Below, piece after piece: positions 16,612-26,100 of a DNA stretch of 64,000 nt. The stretch comes from Bacteroides sp. Its GTDB lineage: Bacteria > Bacteroidota > Bacteroidia > Bacteroidales > Bacteroidaceae. The stretch covers positions 1 through 64,000 of the forward strand of contig DXLO01000005.1 in the NCBI GenBank assembly GCA_019414665.1. The letters are read 5' to 3'. A program made the translations under genes and the position numbers. The notes beneath the pieces are model-generated. The model was not told the DNA's origin. It did no database searches and was given only the letters and a program-made list of their open reading frames with translations. Within the stretch, counting starts at the first letter, position 1. Each line of letters begins with the position of its first letter.

Positions 16612-18195
16612 ATGATGAAAAATATAAAAACATACAGTGCTGCTTTATTGATGGCGTGGGCTTTCGCTTCGTGTAGCGATTTCCTGGATACAGTGCCAGA
16701 TAATCGTGCAGAAATTGATACGGAGTCGAAGGTTACCAGTCTGCTGGTTTCGGCTTATCCTAACTATTATCCGATAATGATGTTTGAGCAGGCTTCGGAC
16801 AATACGGCTGACAACGGTGAGATGTATGGCTTTGAGTTCCAGCAGGAACAGGATGCCTATCTGTGGAGTGATATCAAGACAGATACGAGTCAGGACTCTC
16901 CGCAGGGAATGTGGAACGGACTTTATATGGCGATTGCTTCGGCAAACCATGCACTGCAGGCTATCGAACAGATGGGAAATCCGGCTTCGCTGAACGCTCA
17001 GAAAGGTGAAGCGCTGTTGTGCCGTGCATATGCACATTTTGTCTTGGCTAATATCTTCTGTGAAGCTTACGATCCGGCTACCGCTGCGGAAAAATTGGGT
17101 ATTCCTTACGCTACGAAACCGGAAACAGAAGTAGCTCCTGAATATACCAGAGGTACACTGGAAGAAACTTATCAGCATATTGAGGCTGATTTGCTGGAAG
17201 GACTTCCGCTGATTAATGACAATTTATATTCAGTGCCTAAATATCATTTCAACAAGAAGGCTGCCAATGCTTTTGCCGCACGTTTCTACCTGTTCTATGT
17301 AAAAGAAGATAAGTCGAACTATGAAAAGGTGCTGGAATATGGTAAGGCTGTTTTGGGTACAAATCCGGCAAGATCACTGCGCCAGCTGCAGGCCGATCTG
17401 GGTTCTATCACTGAAATAGATGAAAGAGGCGATGCGTATATTTCTGCATCGGTAGACGCTAACTTGCTGATTACTCCGATTTACAGTTCATGGCCTTATA
17501 TTTATGGTCCTTACAACATGGCAAAACGTTATGGCATGAACCGTACGGTGACTGAAACAGAAACTTTGTGGGCAGGCGCTCCATGGAACAACCCGTTGTT
17601 TTATGCCAGCCTGAACGGTGTGGAACAGAAGTTGTGTTTCTTCAAGTATCGTATGTACTTTGAGTATACAGATAAGGTAAACGGTATCGGTTTGCGTCAC
17701 GCTGTAATCGTTCCGTTCAGTACCAACGAAACATTGCTTTGCTGCATCGAGGCTAATATTCTGAAGGCTCAGCCTGACTATGCTACTGCTGTAGAATATA
17801 TGAACAAATGGCTGGATGCATCGAAGGGTGACGGAAGATACGGATATCCGGAAACACTGACAGAAGATAAAATTGTAGACTTCTATGAAGGTGTGGGATA
17901 TACACCGATACCTGTAACCGATGAAACCAAGCGTACAGTGAAGAAACACCTGAATCCTTGCTTCTCGTTTGTAAACAAGAAACAGGAAAATATGATCCAC
18001 TGTGTGTTGCAGATGCGCCGTATTGAAACTATTCACGACGGTTCACGCTGGATGGATGTAAAACGCTACGGTATTGAAATTACTCATAACCGTGATGGTA
18101 TGGACCCGATCGTATTGACAAAAGACGATCCGCGTCGCGCATTCCAGTTGCCACAAGATGTTATAGAAGCTGGTCTGGAGGCTAATCCTCGATAA
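16612..18195 (+). CDS. SusD/RagB-family surface lipoprotein
   Basis: A 527-residue partner of SusC. The signal peptide ends at the lipobox FASCS, placing it on the cell surface as the lid of the channel. TPR-like helices are visible (MWNGLYMAIASANHALQAIE, then KGEALLCRAYAHFVLANIFC), and the C terminus has the family's RRIETIHDGSRWMDVKRYG block. It lies 21 bases after susC. Two start codons are adjacent (16612, 16615). It is probably expressed with susC from the promoter at 13217. Confidence 0.93.
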   Translation: MMKNIKTYSAALLMAWAFASCSDFLDTVPDNRAEIDTESKVTSLLVSAYPNYYPIMMFEQASDNTADNGEMYGFEFQQEQDAYLWSDIKTDTSQDSPQGMWNGLYMAIASANHALQAIEQMGNPASLNAQKGEALLCRAYAHFVLANIFCEAYDPATAAEKLGIPYATKPETEVAPEYTRGTLEETYQHIEADLLEGLPLINDNLYSVPKYHFNKKAANAFAARFYLFYVKEDKSNYEKVLEYGKAVLGTNPARSLRQLQADLGSITEIDERGDAYISASVDANLLITPIYSSWPYIYGPYNMAKRYGMNRTVTETETLWAGAPWNNPLFYASLNGVEQKLCFFKYRMYFEYTDKVNGIGLRHAVIVPFSTNETLLCCIEANILKAQPDYATAVEYMNKWLDASKGDGRYGYPETLTEDKIVDFYEGVGYTPIPVTDETKRTVKKHLNPCFSFVNKKQENMIHCVLQMRRIETIHDGSRWMDVKRYGIEITHNRDGMDPIVLTKDDPRRAFQLPQDVIEAGLEANPR

Positions 18196-18219
18196 ATGAA
18201 CTTTAAAATGATAGTTGTT

Positions 18220-19101
18220 ATGAAAAAGATAAAATACTTATTTTTGATATTGGTAGCCATGTGTACGGCTACTTCATGCAGCGAAGACGATTTGTCTCCT
18301 GATAGCATTTTTGATACGACAGCTCCTCAGCGCAATGAGTTTGATAAATGGATTCTTACGAACTATACAACTCCATATAATATCGACTTGAAGTATCGTT
18401 TTGAGGATATCGAATCGGATATGGACTATAACGTGATACCGGCCGATTACAACAAGTCGATTGCTTTGGCGCAGATGGTGAAATACCTGTGGCTGGAAGT
18501 GTATGCCAAACTGGCTGCTCCGGAGTTTCTTCCTACTTACTGTCCGAAAATCATGCACTTTGTAGGTTCACCGGAATATAACGCAGCCAGCGGTTCCATT
18601 GTATTGGGTACTGCGGAAGGCGGTATGAAGATTACGTTGTTCAACGTAAACGGACTGGATGTCGAAAATCCGAATATAGATGTGTTGAATGAATGGTACT
18701 TCAAGACCATGCACCATGAGTTTGCTCATATCCTGCATCAGACAAAGAATTACTCTACAGACTTTAATGACATTACTGCCGGTAAGTATACAGGTGAAGG
18801 ATGGGTGAACATTCAGGACGCTGATGCACGTAAAGACGGTTTCGTAACCGCCTATGGTTCCAGCAAACCGGATGAAGACTTTGTAGAAACCATTGCAAAC
18901 TACGTGGTAAAATCGGACGCTGAATGGCAGAACATCATGAGCCAGGCCGGAACAGTAGGTGGCGCATTGATTCAGGAAAAACTGGATATGGTTACCGAAT
19001 ATCTGAGTGACTCATGGGGAATTGATATTCAGGCTTTGCATGAAGAAGTGCAGGAACGCCAGTCGCATATACTGGAAATGGATTGGACAACATTAAAATG
19101 A
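18220..19101 (+). CDS. Substrate import-associated zinc metallohydrolase lipoprotein
   Basis: A 293-residue lipoprotein (lipobox ATSCS) with the zinc-binding motif HHEFAHILHQ near residue 172, a classic HExxH site. The third ligand is probably a Glu in DEDFVETIANYV further on. It matches the family of HExxH lipoproteins coded beside SusC/D pairs. It should sit at the outer surface and process or bind substrate for the importer. I chose ATG 18220 because it starts the signal peptide; ATGs at 18196 and 18208 would add residues before it. It begins 24 bases after susD. From memory the order resembles the BT2261-2264 locus of B. thetaiotaomicron, whose importer structures contained peptides. Confidence 0.85.
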   Translation: MKKIKYLFLILVAMCTATSCSEDDLSPDSIFDTTAPQRNEFDKWILTNYTTPYNIDLKYRFEDIESDMDYNVIPADYNKSIALAQMVKYLWLEVYAKLAAPEFLPTYCPKIMHFVGSPEYNAASGSIVLGTAEGGMKITLFNVNGLDVENPNIDVLNEWYFKTMHHEFAHILHQTKNYSTDFNDITAGKYTGEGWVNIQDADARKDGFVTAYGSSKPDEDFVETIANYVVKSDAEWQNIMSQAGTVGGALIQEKLDMVTEYLSDSWGIDIQALHEEVQERQSHILEMDWTTLK

Positions 19102-19117
19102 TAAAAACGGAATGAGT

Positions 19118-20401
19118 ATGAAAAAGTTATTATATATTTTTACTCTGATCAGTTCGTTCTTGCTGGCGGGCTGTACTTCAGAAACGGAAAACTTGTTCGG
19201 TGAATCGGCTTCGAACCGTGTGGAGGAAGCGATGGTAAACGCTCAGAAGATTTTGGTTGAGGCACCGAACGGATGGTTGATGAAATATTATCCTTCTTCT
19301 CAGCAGAGTTTTGGCGGATACAACGTGCTGATGTCATTTACTGCAGAAGGTGAAGTTACGGTAAGTGCTGATATCGCTGATCCCGGTGCTAAGTCGACAA
19401 GTCTCTACCGTTTGAAAGAACAGGCTGGTCCTACACTGACTGTAGATACTTATAATGAAATTTTCCACTTCTTCTCTGATCCGGCCTCGGGTGTAGGTGC
19501 TACAGGACTCGGTATGGAAGGTGACTATGAATTTACTATTCAGTCGGCCACTCCGGAACAGGTTGTATTGAAAGGTAAAAAGACTGGTAATACCATTACC
19601 ATGACTCCGATGCCGGAAAATGAAACTTGGGAGGCATATCTCACTGATATCAGTGAAGCTGAAAAAAAGGCGAATTATATTCTCTATACATATACACTGA
19701 ATGGTGAAAAGTACTCTGTACAGAAGTCATATCGTACATTGGCTATTTCGCATGAAGTTGACGGTGAGAATGTGACAGAGGTCTTTTCATACATTCAGAC
19801 CAAGGAAGGTATGGAATTCTACAGCCCGATTACATTGGGTGGAATGGAAGTATCGAAATTGGTTTACGATAGTGCTTCTGGTACTTGGAAGTCTGAAGAT
19901 GGAAAAGCTGTATTGAGCGGTGAAACTACTCCTCCGGCATTGTTATTTGCCAACGGTGGTCCGTGGTTTGTTACTTACGACGGTATGAGTTCATACGGAC
20001 AGAGTTATGTGACTTCTGGATTGGAGAAGATGAGCAGCAATATTTCGGGTAATAATTCTTTGGATTATTTGATTCTTGGTAGTTATTTCTATGCAGATAA
20101 TGCTGTAAACATTGCTTATGGACCTTATTATGGAGTAATGCTTTTGGAAACGACTGTTTTGTCTGACAATCATATTAACCTGAACTTGCCTGGTAACTGT
20201 GACCAGACAGGACTTGATTTGTGGAATGCCGGATTTAATACTGTGGTTCGTCCGATTGCATACCTGGACGGTGGTGTTACATTTACAGTTACTGCTGACA
20301 ATCCGGTAAATCCAACAAAGATGACGCTGACTGAAGTTGGCAATACGAAGAATGTAATCGTTGTAACCAATCAGGAAACTCCGTTTGGTTATCATGAATA
20401 A
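19118..20401 (+). CDS. DUF4302 lipoprotein of the importer operon
   Basis: A 427-residue lipoprotein (lipobox LLAGC) matching DUF4302, a family found after SusC/D and HExxH lipoprotein genes. The N-terminal part has ANGWLMKYYPS and a beta-rich body; the C-terminal half is also beta-rich. It is likely a surface-exposed accessory subunit that binds substrate or caps the importer. An ATG at 19112 lies two codons earlier. It begins 16 bases after the metallohydrolase and is the last gene before a terminator. No catalytic motif is seen. Confidence 0.8.
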   Translation: MKKLLYIFTLISSFLLAGCTSETENLFGESASNRVEEAMVNAQKILVEAPNGWLMKYYPSSQQSFGGYNVLMSFTAEGEVTVSADIADPGAKSTSLYRLKEQAGPTLTVDTYNEIFHFFSDPASGVGATGLGMEGDYEFTIQSATPEQVVLKGKKTGNTITMTPMPENETWEAYLTDISEAEKKANYILYTYTLNGEKYSVQKSYRTLAISHEVDGENVTEVFSYIQTKEGMEFYSPITLGGMEVSKLVYDSASGTWKSEDGKAVLSGETTPPALLFANGGPWFVTYDGMSSYGQSYVTSGLEKMSSNISGNNSLDYLILGSYFYADNAVNIAYGPYYGVMLLETTVLSDNHINLNLPGNCDQTGLDLWNAGFNTVVRPIAYLDGGVTFTVTADNPVNPTKMTLTEVGNTKNVIVVTNQETPFGYHE

Positions 20402-20442
20402 TAATAATTTTCTCTATTAATTTCTCTCTTAAAGAATCATTG

Positions 20443-20482
20443 GAGGGTTATTCCTCGTGATAGGGGTAGCCCTCACTTTTTT
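20443..20482 (+). terminator. Probable terminator after DUF4302 gene
   Basis: Arms GAGGGTTA (20443-20450) and TAGCCCTC (20467-20474) pair with one G-T wobble, then ACTTTTTT. The stem is short but the position is right. Confidence 0.55.
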
Positions 20483-20581
20483 ATTGCTGGACGGGCGTGA
20501 AGGCAAGTGGCTGTATACATTTTGCGCTAGGCACTTTGAGTTGTCTCAAAATGGAACTGCGAAAGTAAAAATCTTATAGAT

Positions 20582-21094
20582 TACCTATTGGCGGAATTAA
20601 ATTATAAAAGATTTATGTTTAAAAAGTTGTGCATATTGTTGATATTTAGTAAATTAAAGGTGACCAAACTTTTTAATAGACAAATATCGTATGCACAACT
20701 AAGTGTGCATGACATTCATTACCTGAAGGATGTGAAAGTGGATTATAGTAATTGTACAGTCATAGGGGACAGAGGATATATAAGTGCCCAAGTGCAATTG
20801 GATCTGTTTGAAACTGCCAATATCAGATTGGAGGTACCATACAGATGTAATCAAAAAGAATGGAAGCCAACATTCCCAGCTTTTGCCAAAGCGAGAAAAA
20901 GAATTGAAACCATATTCTCGCAATTGTGTGACCAGTTTATGATTATAAGGAATTATGCGAAAGATACAGATGGATTGTTTGCCCGGATTATCGGGAAGAT
21001 TAGCGCACTTACAATCCTCCAATATATTAACTACAAAAATGAAAAGCCTATTGGCAGAGTTAAATATGCGCTATTTTAATTCCGCCAACAGGTA
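20582..21094 (+). mobile_element. Internally deleted IS982-family insertion element
   Basis: Terminal inverted repeats of 18 bp are visible at 20582-20599 (TACCTATTGGCGGAATTA) and, reversed, at 21077-21094, with one mismatch. The element is 513 bp, about half the usual IS982 length of around 1 kb. The transposase keeps only its C-terminal half. No convincing target-site duplication flanks it. It could move only if an intact relative supplied transposase. Confidence 0.75.
20588..21079 (+). pseudogene. IS982-family transposase, N-terminal half missing
   Basis: The preserved part reads VHDIHYLKDVKVDYSNC, GDRGYI, LEVPYRCNQKEWKP, then ARKRIETIFSQLCDQFMI and ends NEKPIGRVKYALF, which is the second half of IS982 transposases including the last catalytic Glu region. 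About 150 N-terminal residues, including earlier catalytic Asp residues, are absent; the first 30 codons are of other origin. The stop codon TAA lies inside the right inverted repeat, as in intact elements. The gene must be inactive. Confidence 0.75.
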
Positions 21095-21282
21095 TATATG
21101 TTTTTATGTGACGAAACAAATATACTATAAAACAAATTGAAAATGATTCTTTTGATGCTAATGTGTTTAAAAACGGGATTATTGTATGAGATATCTTTTG
21201 CCTCTGTTTGAGTGTGAGATTGAAACAATGATGCTTAAAACAAAATATTATAGGAAAAAAGATTATTTTATAATAATAATTG

Positions 21283-21290
21283 TATATTTG
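21283..21290 (+). promoter_or_regulatory. Candidate -7 element before the lipoprotein gene at 21355
   Basis: TATATTTG fits the Bacteroides -7 consensus 65 bases before the start; no matching TTTG at the right spacing. The remaining stretch 21095-21282 is AT-rich and shows nothing further. Confidence 0.4.
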
Positions 21291-21354
21291 GTGATGAGTT
21301 TACCTTATATTAATAAACGGCAAATTATTATATATTGATTTTATTTATTGGGAT

Positions 21355-22125
21355 ATGAAGACAACGTTTTTATGGAGTGTATGTATTTTCTTGTTATGCC
21401 TGCTCGGTTTGAACGGGTGCAGCAGTGACACAGACGAACCGGCAACTGAAGTTTACCATCTCTCGTTCGAGAAAGATTATTACGAATGTCCTTTGATAGG
21501 GGCCAAGAGTATCATGGTACGAGGGGGAAACAGAGATTATGACGTGGAAGTGGCGAATCCTGAAATTATGGAGGTAACAGTCGATTTGTCGAGTCCGGTC
21601 GGGAGGGGCAGCCTGCGTATAGCTCCCAGACAAAAAGGGAAAACAATGGTTACGGTGAAAGATAATGTTACCCATGAAACCGTTAGTCTGGAAATAAAGA
21701 TAGTAGACGCTTATCTGAATCTTTTGGTAGCCAATCCGGTACATGAACCTTACGCTCAGGGTGATGAACTTTTCCTGATAAATAATGAGGATAGAGATTT
21801 CTATTTGTACGACGAAAACTGGCAGCTGCGTGATAGTGGCAGCTATAAGTTTTATGTCGACGGTGAAACTCCTTTTCTGGAACTGACGTTTGCAAAGGGT
21901 ACGGACGGGAAAAAGATCCGTCTGTACGATATATCTTTGATAAACCAGCAGATGTTTGCTGTAATAAAGTCGTTGCTGGGATGGGACTGGAGAGAGTATA
22001 TGAACGGTGGGGCAGTCACTCGGGAAGTGTCGCCTATTGTCATGCACGCTACGGATACTGAAACCGGTGTCGACTGCTATTTTATAGTCCAAACACACAG
22101 TATGCCCGAACATGTGCTCGACTGA
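21355..22125 (+). CDS. Lipoprotein of unknown function with Ig-like domain
   Basis: A 256-residue protein with a signal peptide and lipobox LNGCS. Residues about 35-115 look like a bacterial Ig-like (BIG-type) domain: a Gly-rich strand pair followed by KGKTMVTVKDN. The remainder is beta-rich with no motif I recognise. It is separated from the importer operon by the IS remnant and has its own promoter-like element and terminator, so it is probably a single-gene unit. Surface or periplasmic location is expected. Confidence 0.7.
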   Translation: MKTTFLWSVCIFLLCLLGLNGCSSDTDEPATEVYHLSFEKDYYECPLIGAKSIMVRGGNRDYDVEVANPEIMEVTVDLSSPVGRGSLRIAPRQKGKTMVTVKDNVTHETVSLEIKIVDAYLNLLVANPVHEPYAQGDELFLINNEDRDFYLYDENWQLRDSGSYKFYVDGETPFLELTFAKGTDGKKIRLYDISLINQQMFAVIKSLLGWDWREYMNGGAVTREVSPIVMHATDTETGVDCYFIVQTHSMPEHVLD

Positions 22126-22149
22126 ATTGTAATTCCTGAGTTTTTCGAT

Positions 22150-22192
22150 ATTCCCCTTACCATGCCGACCGGATGGTGAGGGGAATTTTTTT
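22150..22192 (+). terminator. Intrinsic terminator after the Ig-like lipoprotein gene
   Basis: Arms ATTCCCCTTACCAT (22150-22163) and ATGGTGAGGGGAAT (22173-22186) pair with one wobble and are followed by a run of Ts. Confidence 0.85.
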
Positions 22193-22225
22193 CATCTTGG
22201 GCGAGATATTATTCCGCCTTTTTTT

Positions 22226-22924
22226 ATGGATCGGAAGGTGAAAATACAATGTGTCAGCATGAATACCTTATTTTGTGCTGCTATCGGACGCGCTGGCAAT
22301 ACAGCAACAACTAAGTTGGTTGTTACTAGATTTACAGCAGAAGAAGGTCAGGTGGTTGAAAACTTGACTTTGGACATGACAGCATTGGCATTTGATGGTG
22401 ATGAACTTGCTGCACATTTGGGCCTAGATGATTTGAAAGGCAGACCGATTTTGTTCAATAACATCGAAACTAACGGTACTTATACACTTACTTATCCGGT
22501 AACAGTTGAAGAATTGGCCGATTTGAGAAAGCAAGTTGAAGAGCAAAATCCGGGTGAAGAAATTACTGATGAAACTCTCTATGCTGTAATTTTGAATGCT
22601 TTTGCTGATTATAGCTCTCCAGATAGACAGTCATTGTGGCTTGCTTCAGAAGGTAGTTGGGTAGTGCTTAGTATGACAATTGATGAGGCTCAAAAGAATT
22701 CTAAAGTTGGATCAGTTGATCTTGAAGTAAATGAAAGTACTTACTCACCAGTTGAAGAAATTGACAAGTATTTGGATTTGAATACTTCGAAAGTTCTGTT
22801 TAAGAAAGCTGGTAACCTCGATGTTAAAGCTGCCGCAGCTGCTGTCAAGAAGTACTTGGATAAGAAGTATACATTTAAGACTTCTATCGAGTCTCAGTCA
22901 ATGATTAAATCAATGAAAAAATAA
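22226..22924 (+). CDS. Unrecognised protein, possibly 5'-truncated
   Basis: A 232-residue frame with no signal peptide or known motif. The mid part is acidic (VEELADLRKQVEEQNPGEE) and the C terminus is Lys-rich with KAAAAAVKKYLDKKYTF. Codon choice (TTG for Leu, GGT, AAC) is like that of highly expressed Bacteroides genes, unlike the first 30 codons. The frame stays open upstream, through the previous terminator. The start is also poorly supported: no good ribosome binding site precedes 22226 or the next ATG at 22259. The best explanation is the 3' part of a formerly larger exported protein. A strong terminator follows. Confidence 0.5.
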   Translation: MDRKVKIQCVSMNTLFCAAIGRAGNTATTKLVVTRFTAEEGQVVENLTLDMTALAFDGDELAAHLGLDDLKGRPILFNNIETNGTYTLTYPVTVEELADLRKQVEEQNPGEEITDETLYAVILNAFADYSSPDRQSLWLASEGSWVVLSMTIDEAQKNSKVGSVDLEVNESTYSPVEEIDKYLDLNTSKVLFKKAGNLDVKAAAAAVKKYLDKKYTFKTSIESQSMIKSMKK

Positions 22925-22996
22925 TCTTTTGGGATATTACTTGCATGGCTTTGTCCGGAATGTTTCTGGACAAAGTTCATAAGAGGAGATAAGGAA

Positions 22997-23040
22997 AACG
23001 TTCCGTCAGGCTTATAAGGCTTGGCGGAACGTTCTTTTTT
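22997..23040 (+). terminator. Intrinsic terminator after the gene at 22226
   Basis: AACGTTCCGTCAGGCTT and its near complement AAGGCTTGGCGGAACGTT form a long stem with a small loop, then CTTTTTT. A second smaller hairpin (TTTGTCC/GGACAAA) lies just before it near 22952-22976. Confidence 0.8.
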
Positions 23041-23147
23041 ATGTACTCATAGGTATACAGGTCGTGAGAAAAGATCTGTAATAGTTTCTTCACACGAATC
23101 ACACGGTTTCTTTACATCGCGTTTATGTGGGTGTAATACCCGGCTTT

Positions 23148-23155
23148 TACTTTTG
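23148..23155 (+). promoter_or_regulatory. Candidate -7 element upstream of the Oar-like receptor
   Basis: TACTTTTG fits TAnnTTTG and lies 33 bases before the start codon. A TTTA at 23122-23125 is the nearest -33-like element, at a spacing of 22, so the promoter is only approximate. Confidence 0.45.
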
Positions 23156-23188
23156 TTGCGTCAATTTAGAAACACTTAACTAAAGAAT

Positions 23189-26100
23189 ATGATGACAACA
23201 AAATTTAAACGGTTCTTATTGTTTTTTATGGTCTTGCTGCTTTCGGCAGGACAAGTGATGGCTCAGGACAACCGGGCTGTCATTTCGGGTATTGTAACCG
23301 ATGAAACCGGAATGGGGGTTATCGGAGCTGCTATTCAGGTAAAGAATGAATCAACCGGATTTAATACCGGTTCTATTACAAATGAGAATGGTGAATATAC
23401 CATCAAGCAGTTACCGCTGGGTGGACCATACAGTATAACGGTAACTTACGTAGGCTATGGCGATCAGAAGAAAACTGGATATACACTGAATCAGGGAGAT
23501 TTGCTCCGACTGGATTTTCAGTTGAAAGAAGAGAGTGTAGTGATGGAGGCGGTAGAAGTAGTTGCAAATTCATTGAAGAATACTATTGCCACTACCGGAG
23601 CTGCTACTTCCGTTACGGAACGCGACCTGGCAAAGCTTCCTGTAAACGGACGTAACTTTACTTCGCTGGTAGATCTTTCTCCACTTAGTACCGGCTCCAG
23701 CCTGTCAGGACAGCTTGCATCGTCTACCAACTATACCATCGACGGTATGACGGCAAAGAATCCGACTTCGGGAGGTAGTACGACAAGCCGAAACGGTGTG
23801 CCGTATGCTATTTCTATGGAGGCTATCCGTGAGTTTAAGGTGGTAACCAATCAGTACGATGTGACCAACGGACGTGCCGGAGGTGGTACGGTGAGTACAG
23901 TTACCAAGTCGGGTACCAATACGCTGACCGGTAGCGCGTTTACTTTTGCCCGTGCCAACTGGTTGTCCAGTCCGTATGATATCCGCGGAAACAAGCGCGA
24001 CAATGACTTCTCTACTTATCAGTTTGGTGCTTCACTGGGAGGCGCGCTGGTAAAAGACCGTGCTCACTTCTTCATTGCATGGGATCATCAGGCAGACTCT
24101 CGTCCGCTGTATATTGCCGATATCCAGAGTGCTGCCGATGAAAAACGTTATAGTCTGACCACAGACGTACGCGACCGTTTCTTACAAATTGCACGCGATA
24201 AATATGGAGTATCATCCAATCCTCAGTTTGGTGCTTTCGATAAGAAGCAAAGCACTGATGCCGTATTTGCCCGTTTAGACTGGCAGATCAATGCTACCAA
24301 TCTTTTGACGTTTACAGATAACTTTGTAAACGATATGAATAATCTGGGATTGGGGGACAATACCTCTATCTGTCTGTACGAAACTTATGGTAATGTACAT
24401 TCGCTGAACAACAGTGCCATGGCTACCTTGCGTTCGGTAGCAGGTCCGAAAGGAACCAATGAACTGAAGTTGCAGCACCTTTATACGCTGGAAGAATCTA
24501 TGCCTGGCGATGAGTTGCCTTCTTCCAATATTCCCCGAGCTGTTGTCAGCAATGTAGAATCTCAGATTGACGGTAAGACGGCTACTACCAGCATTCAGTT
24601 GGGAGGACAGCGCTATTGCCCTGAAAACTTCTACAATCATGTGCTTCAGCTTGTCGATAATTTCTACTACAATACAAACAAAATCAATTATACGTTTGGA
24701 GTAGACATGATGTATACACACATGAACTCACGCTATGGTAGTGAAACGAACGGACGTTTCTACTTCAACGGACTGGACGCTTTCGACAATCTGGAACCGT
24801 ACCGTTATGTTCGTGAACTGTATCTTACTCCCGACGACCGTGTGAAACAAAACATTCTGAATGCCGGTGCTTATGCACAGTTGCAGACTAAGCTTTTCCC
24901 GGGATTTGAACTGATTGCCGGCTTGCGTCTGGATAATGCTACTTATTTCAACAAGGGTACGTTCAATCAGACTGTATACGATGAATTGGGATTGAGAACA
25001 GACAATGGCTTGTCTACTTTCCAGGTTCAGCCGCGTTTGCAGTTTACCTGGGATATCAATGACAAACATAAAGATATCATCCGTGCCGGTGCTGGTATCT
25101 TTGCTTCCGATATCAACAACTATGCCATGATCAACAACATGGTGTTCGACGGTACACGTACTGCTTCGCTGGATATTACACTTGACAAAACAGCTTCCAA
25201 CTATCAGGAAATGCTGAACCTCATCCGTCCGGATTTCCCTTCGTACCGCAAGGATCCGTCTACAGCACCGGGAGCCGGACTTTTCAATAATCCGAATGTG
25301 GAAAAACTTTCTACCATTAACATGAATGGTGCTGACTGTAAGGTGCCGGTTATTTATAAGGCTAACCTCTCGTATACACATTTCTTCAGCGACCGTCTGA
25401 AAATGAGTGTAGCCGGATATATGACACTGGGACGCAACAACTATATGTATGTAGACCGTAACATGGTGGATGAACCGTACTTCCGTATCGCTTCCGAAGG
25501 AAACCGTGGAGTGTATGTCCCTGCAAATACTATCGACGATAAGGGGGTAGCCGACTGGAAAGAGAGCAGAAAGAGCGACAAGGTAGGACGTGTGCTCGAA
25601 ATGGTAAGTGAAGGTAAGGTTAATCAGTTTGCTTTCGTTATCGATGGTACATGGCGTTATTTCAAGGATGGAGAACTTTCATTCAGCTATACATGGAACG
25701 ATACAAAAGACAATACTTCTTACAACGGTAACGTGGCAAACTCGGCTACACTTTCTCAGATGGTTGTAGACGATCCGCGTGATTTGAGCCAGATGAGCTA
25801 TTCAAGCAATCAGTTCCGTCATAAAGTGGTAGTATATGGTACAGCTCCTACTTTCTGGGGAATCAGTGTGGGGGCACGCTTCTCAGGTATCGGCGGTACA
25901 CGCTATTCACTCATCGTAGGTGGAAATGTGAACGGTGACTTTGTAGATTCAAATGATTTGGCTTATATTTACGATCCGAACGATCCGAATACTCCGCAGT
26001 ATCTGAAAGACGGTATTAACAATATTCTTTCTAATCCGGATGTAGAGGAAAGTACAAAAGATTATATTCGCAAGAGTTTCGGAAAGGTAGCCGAACGTAA

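Noticed and set aside
20570..21110. Target-site duplication around the IS982 remnant
   Set aside because: The flanks (TTATAGAT on the left, TATATGTT on the right) are only loosely similar, so no duplication is claimed.
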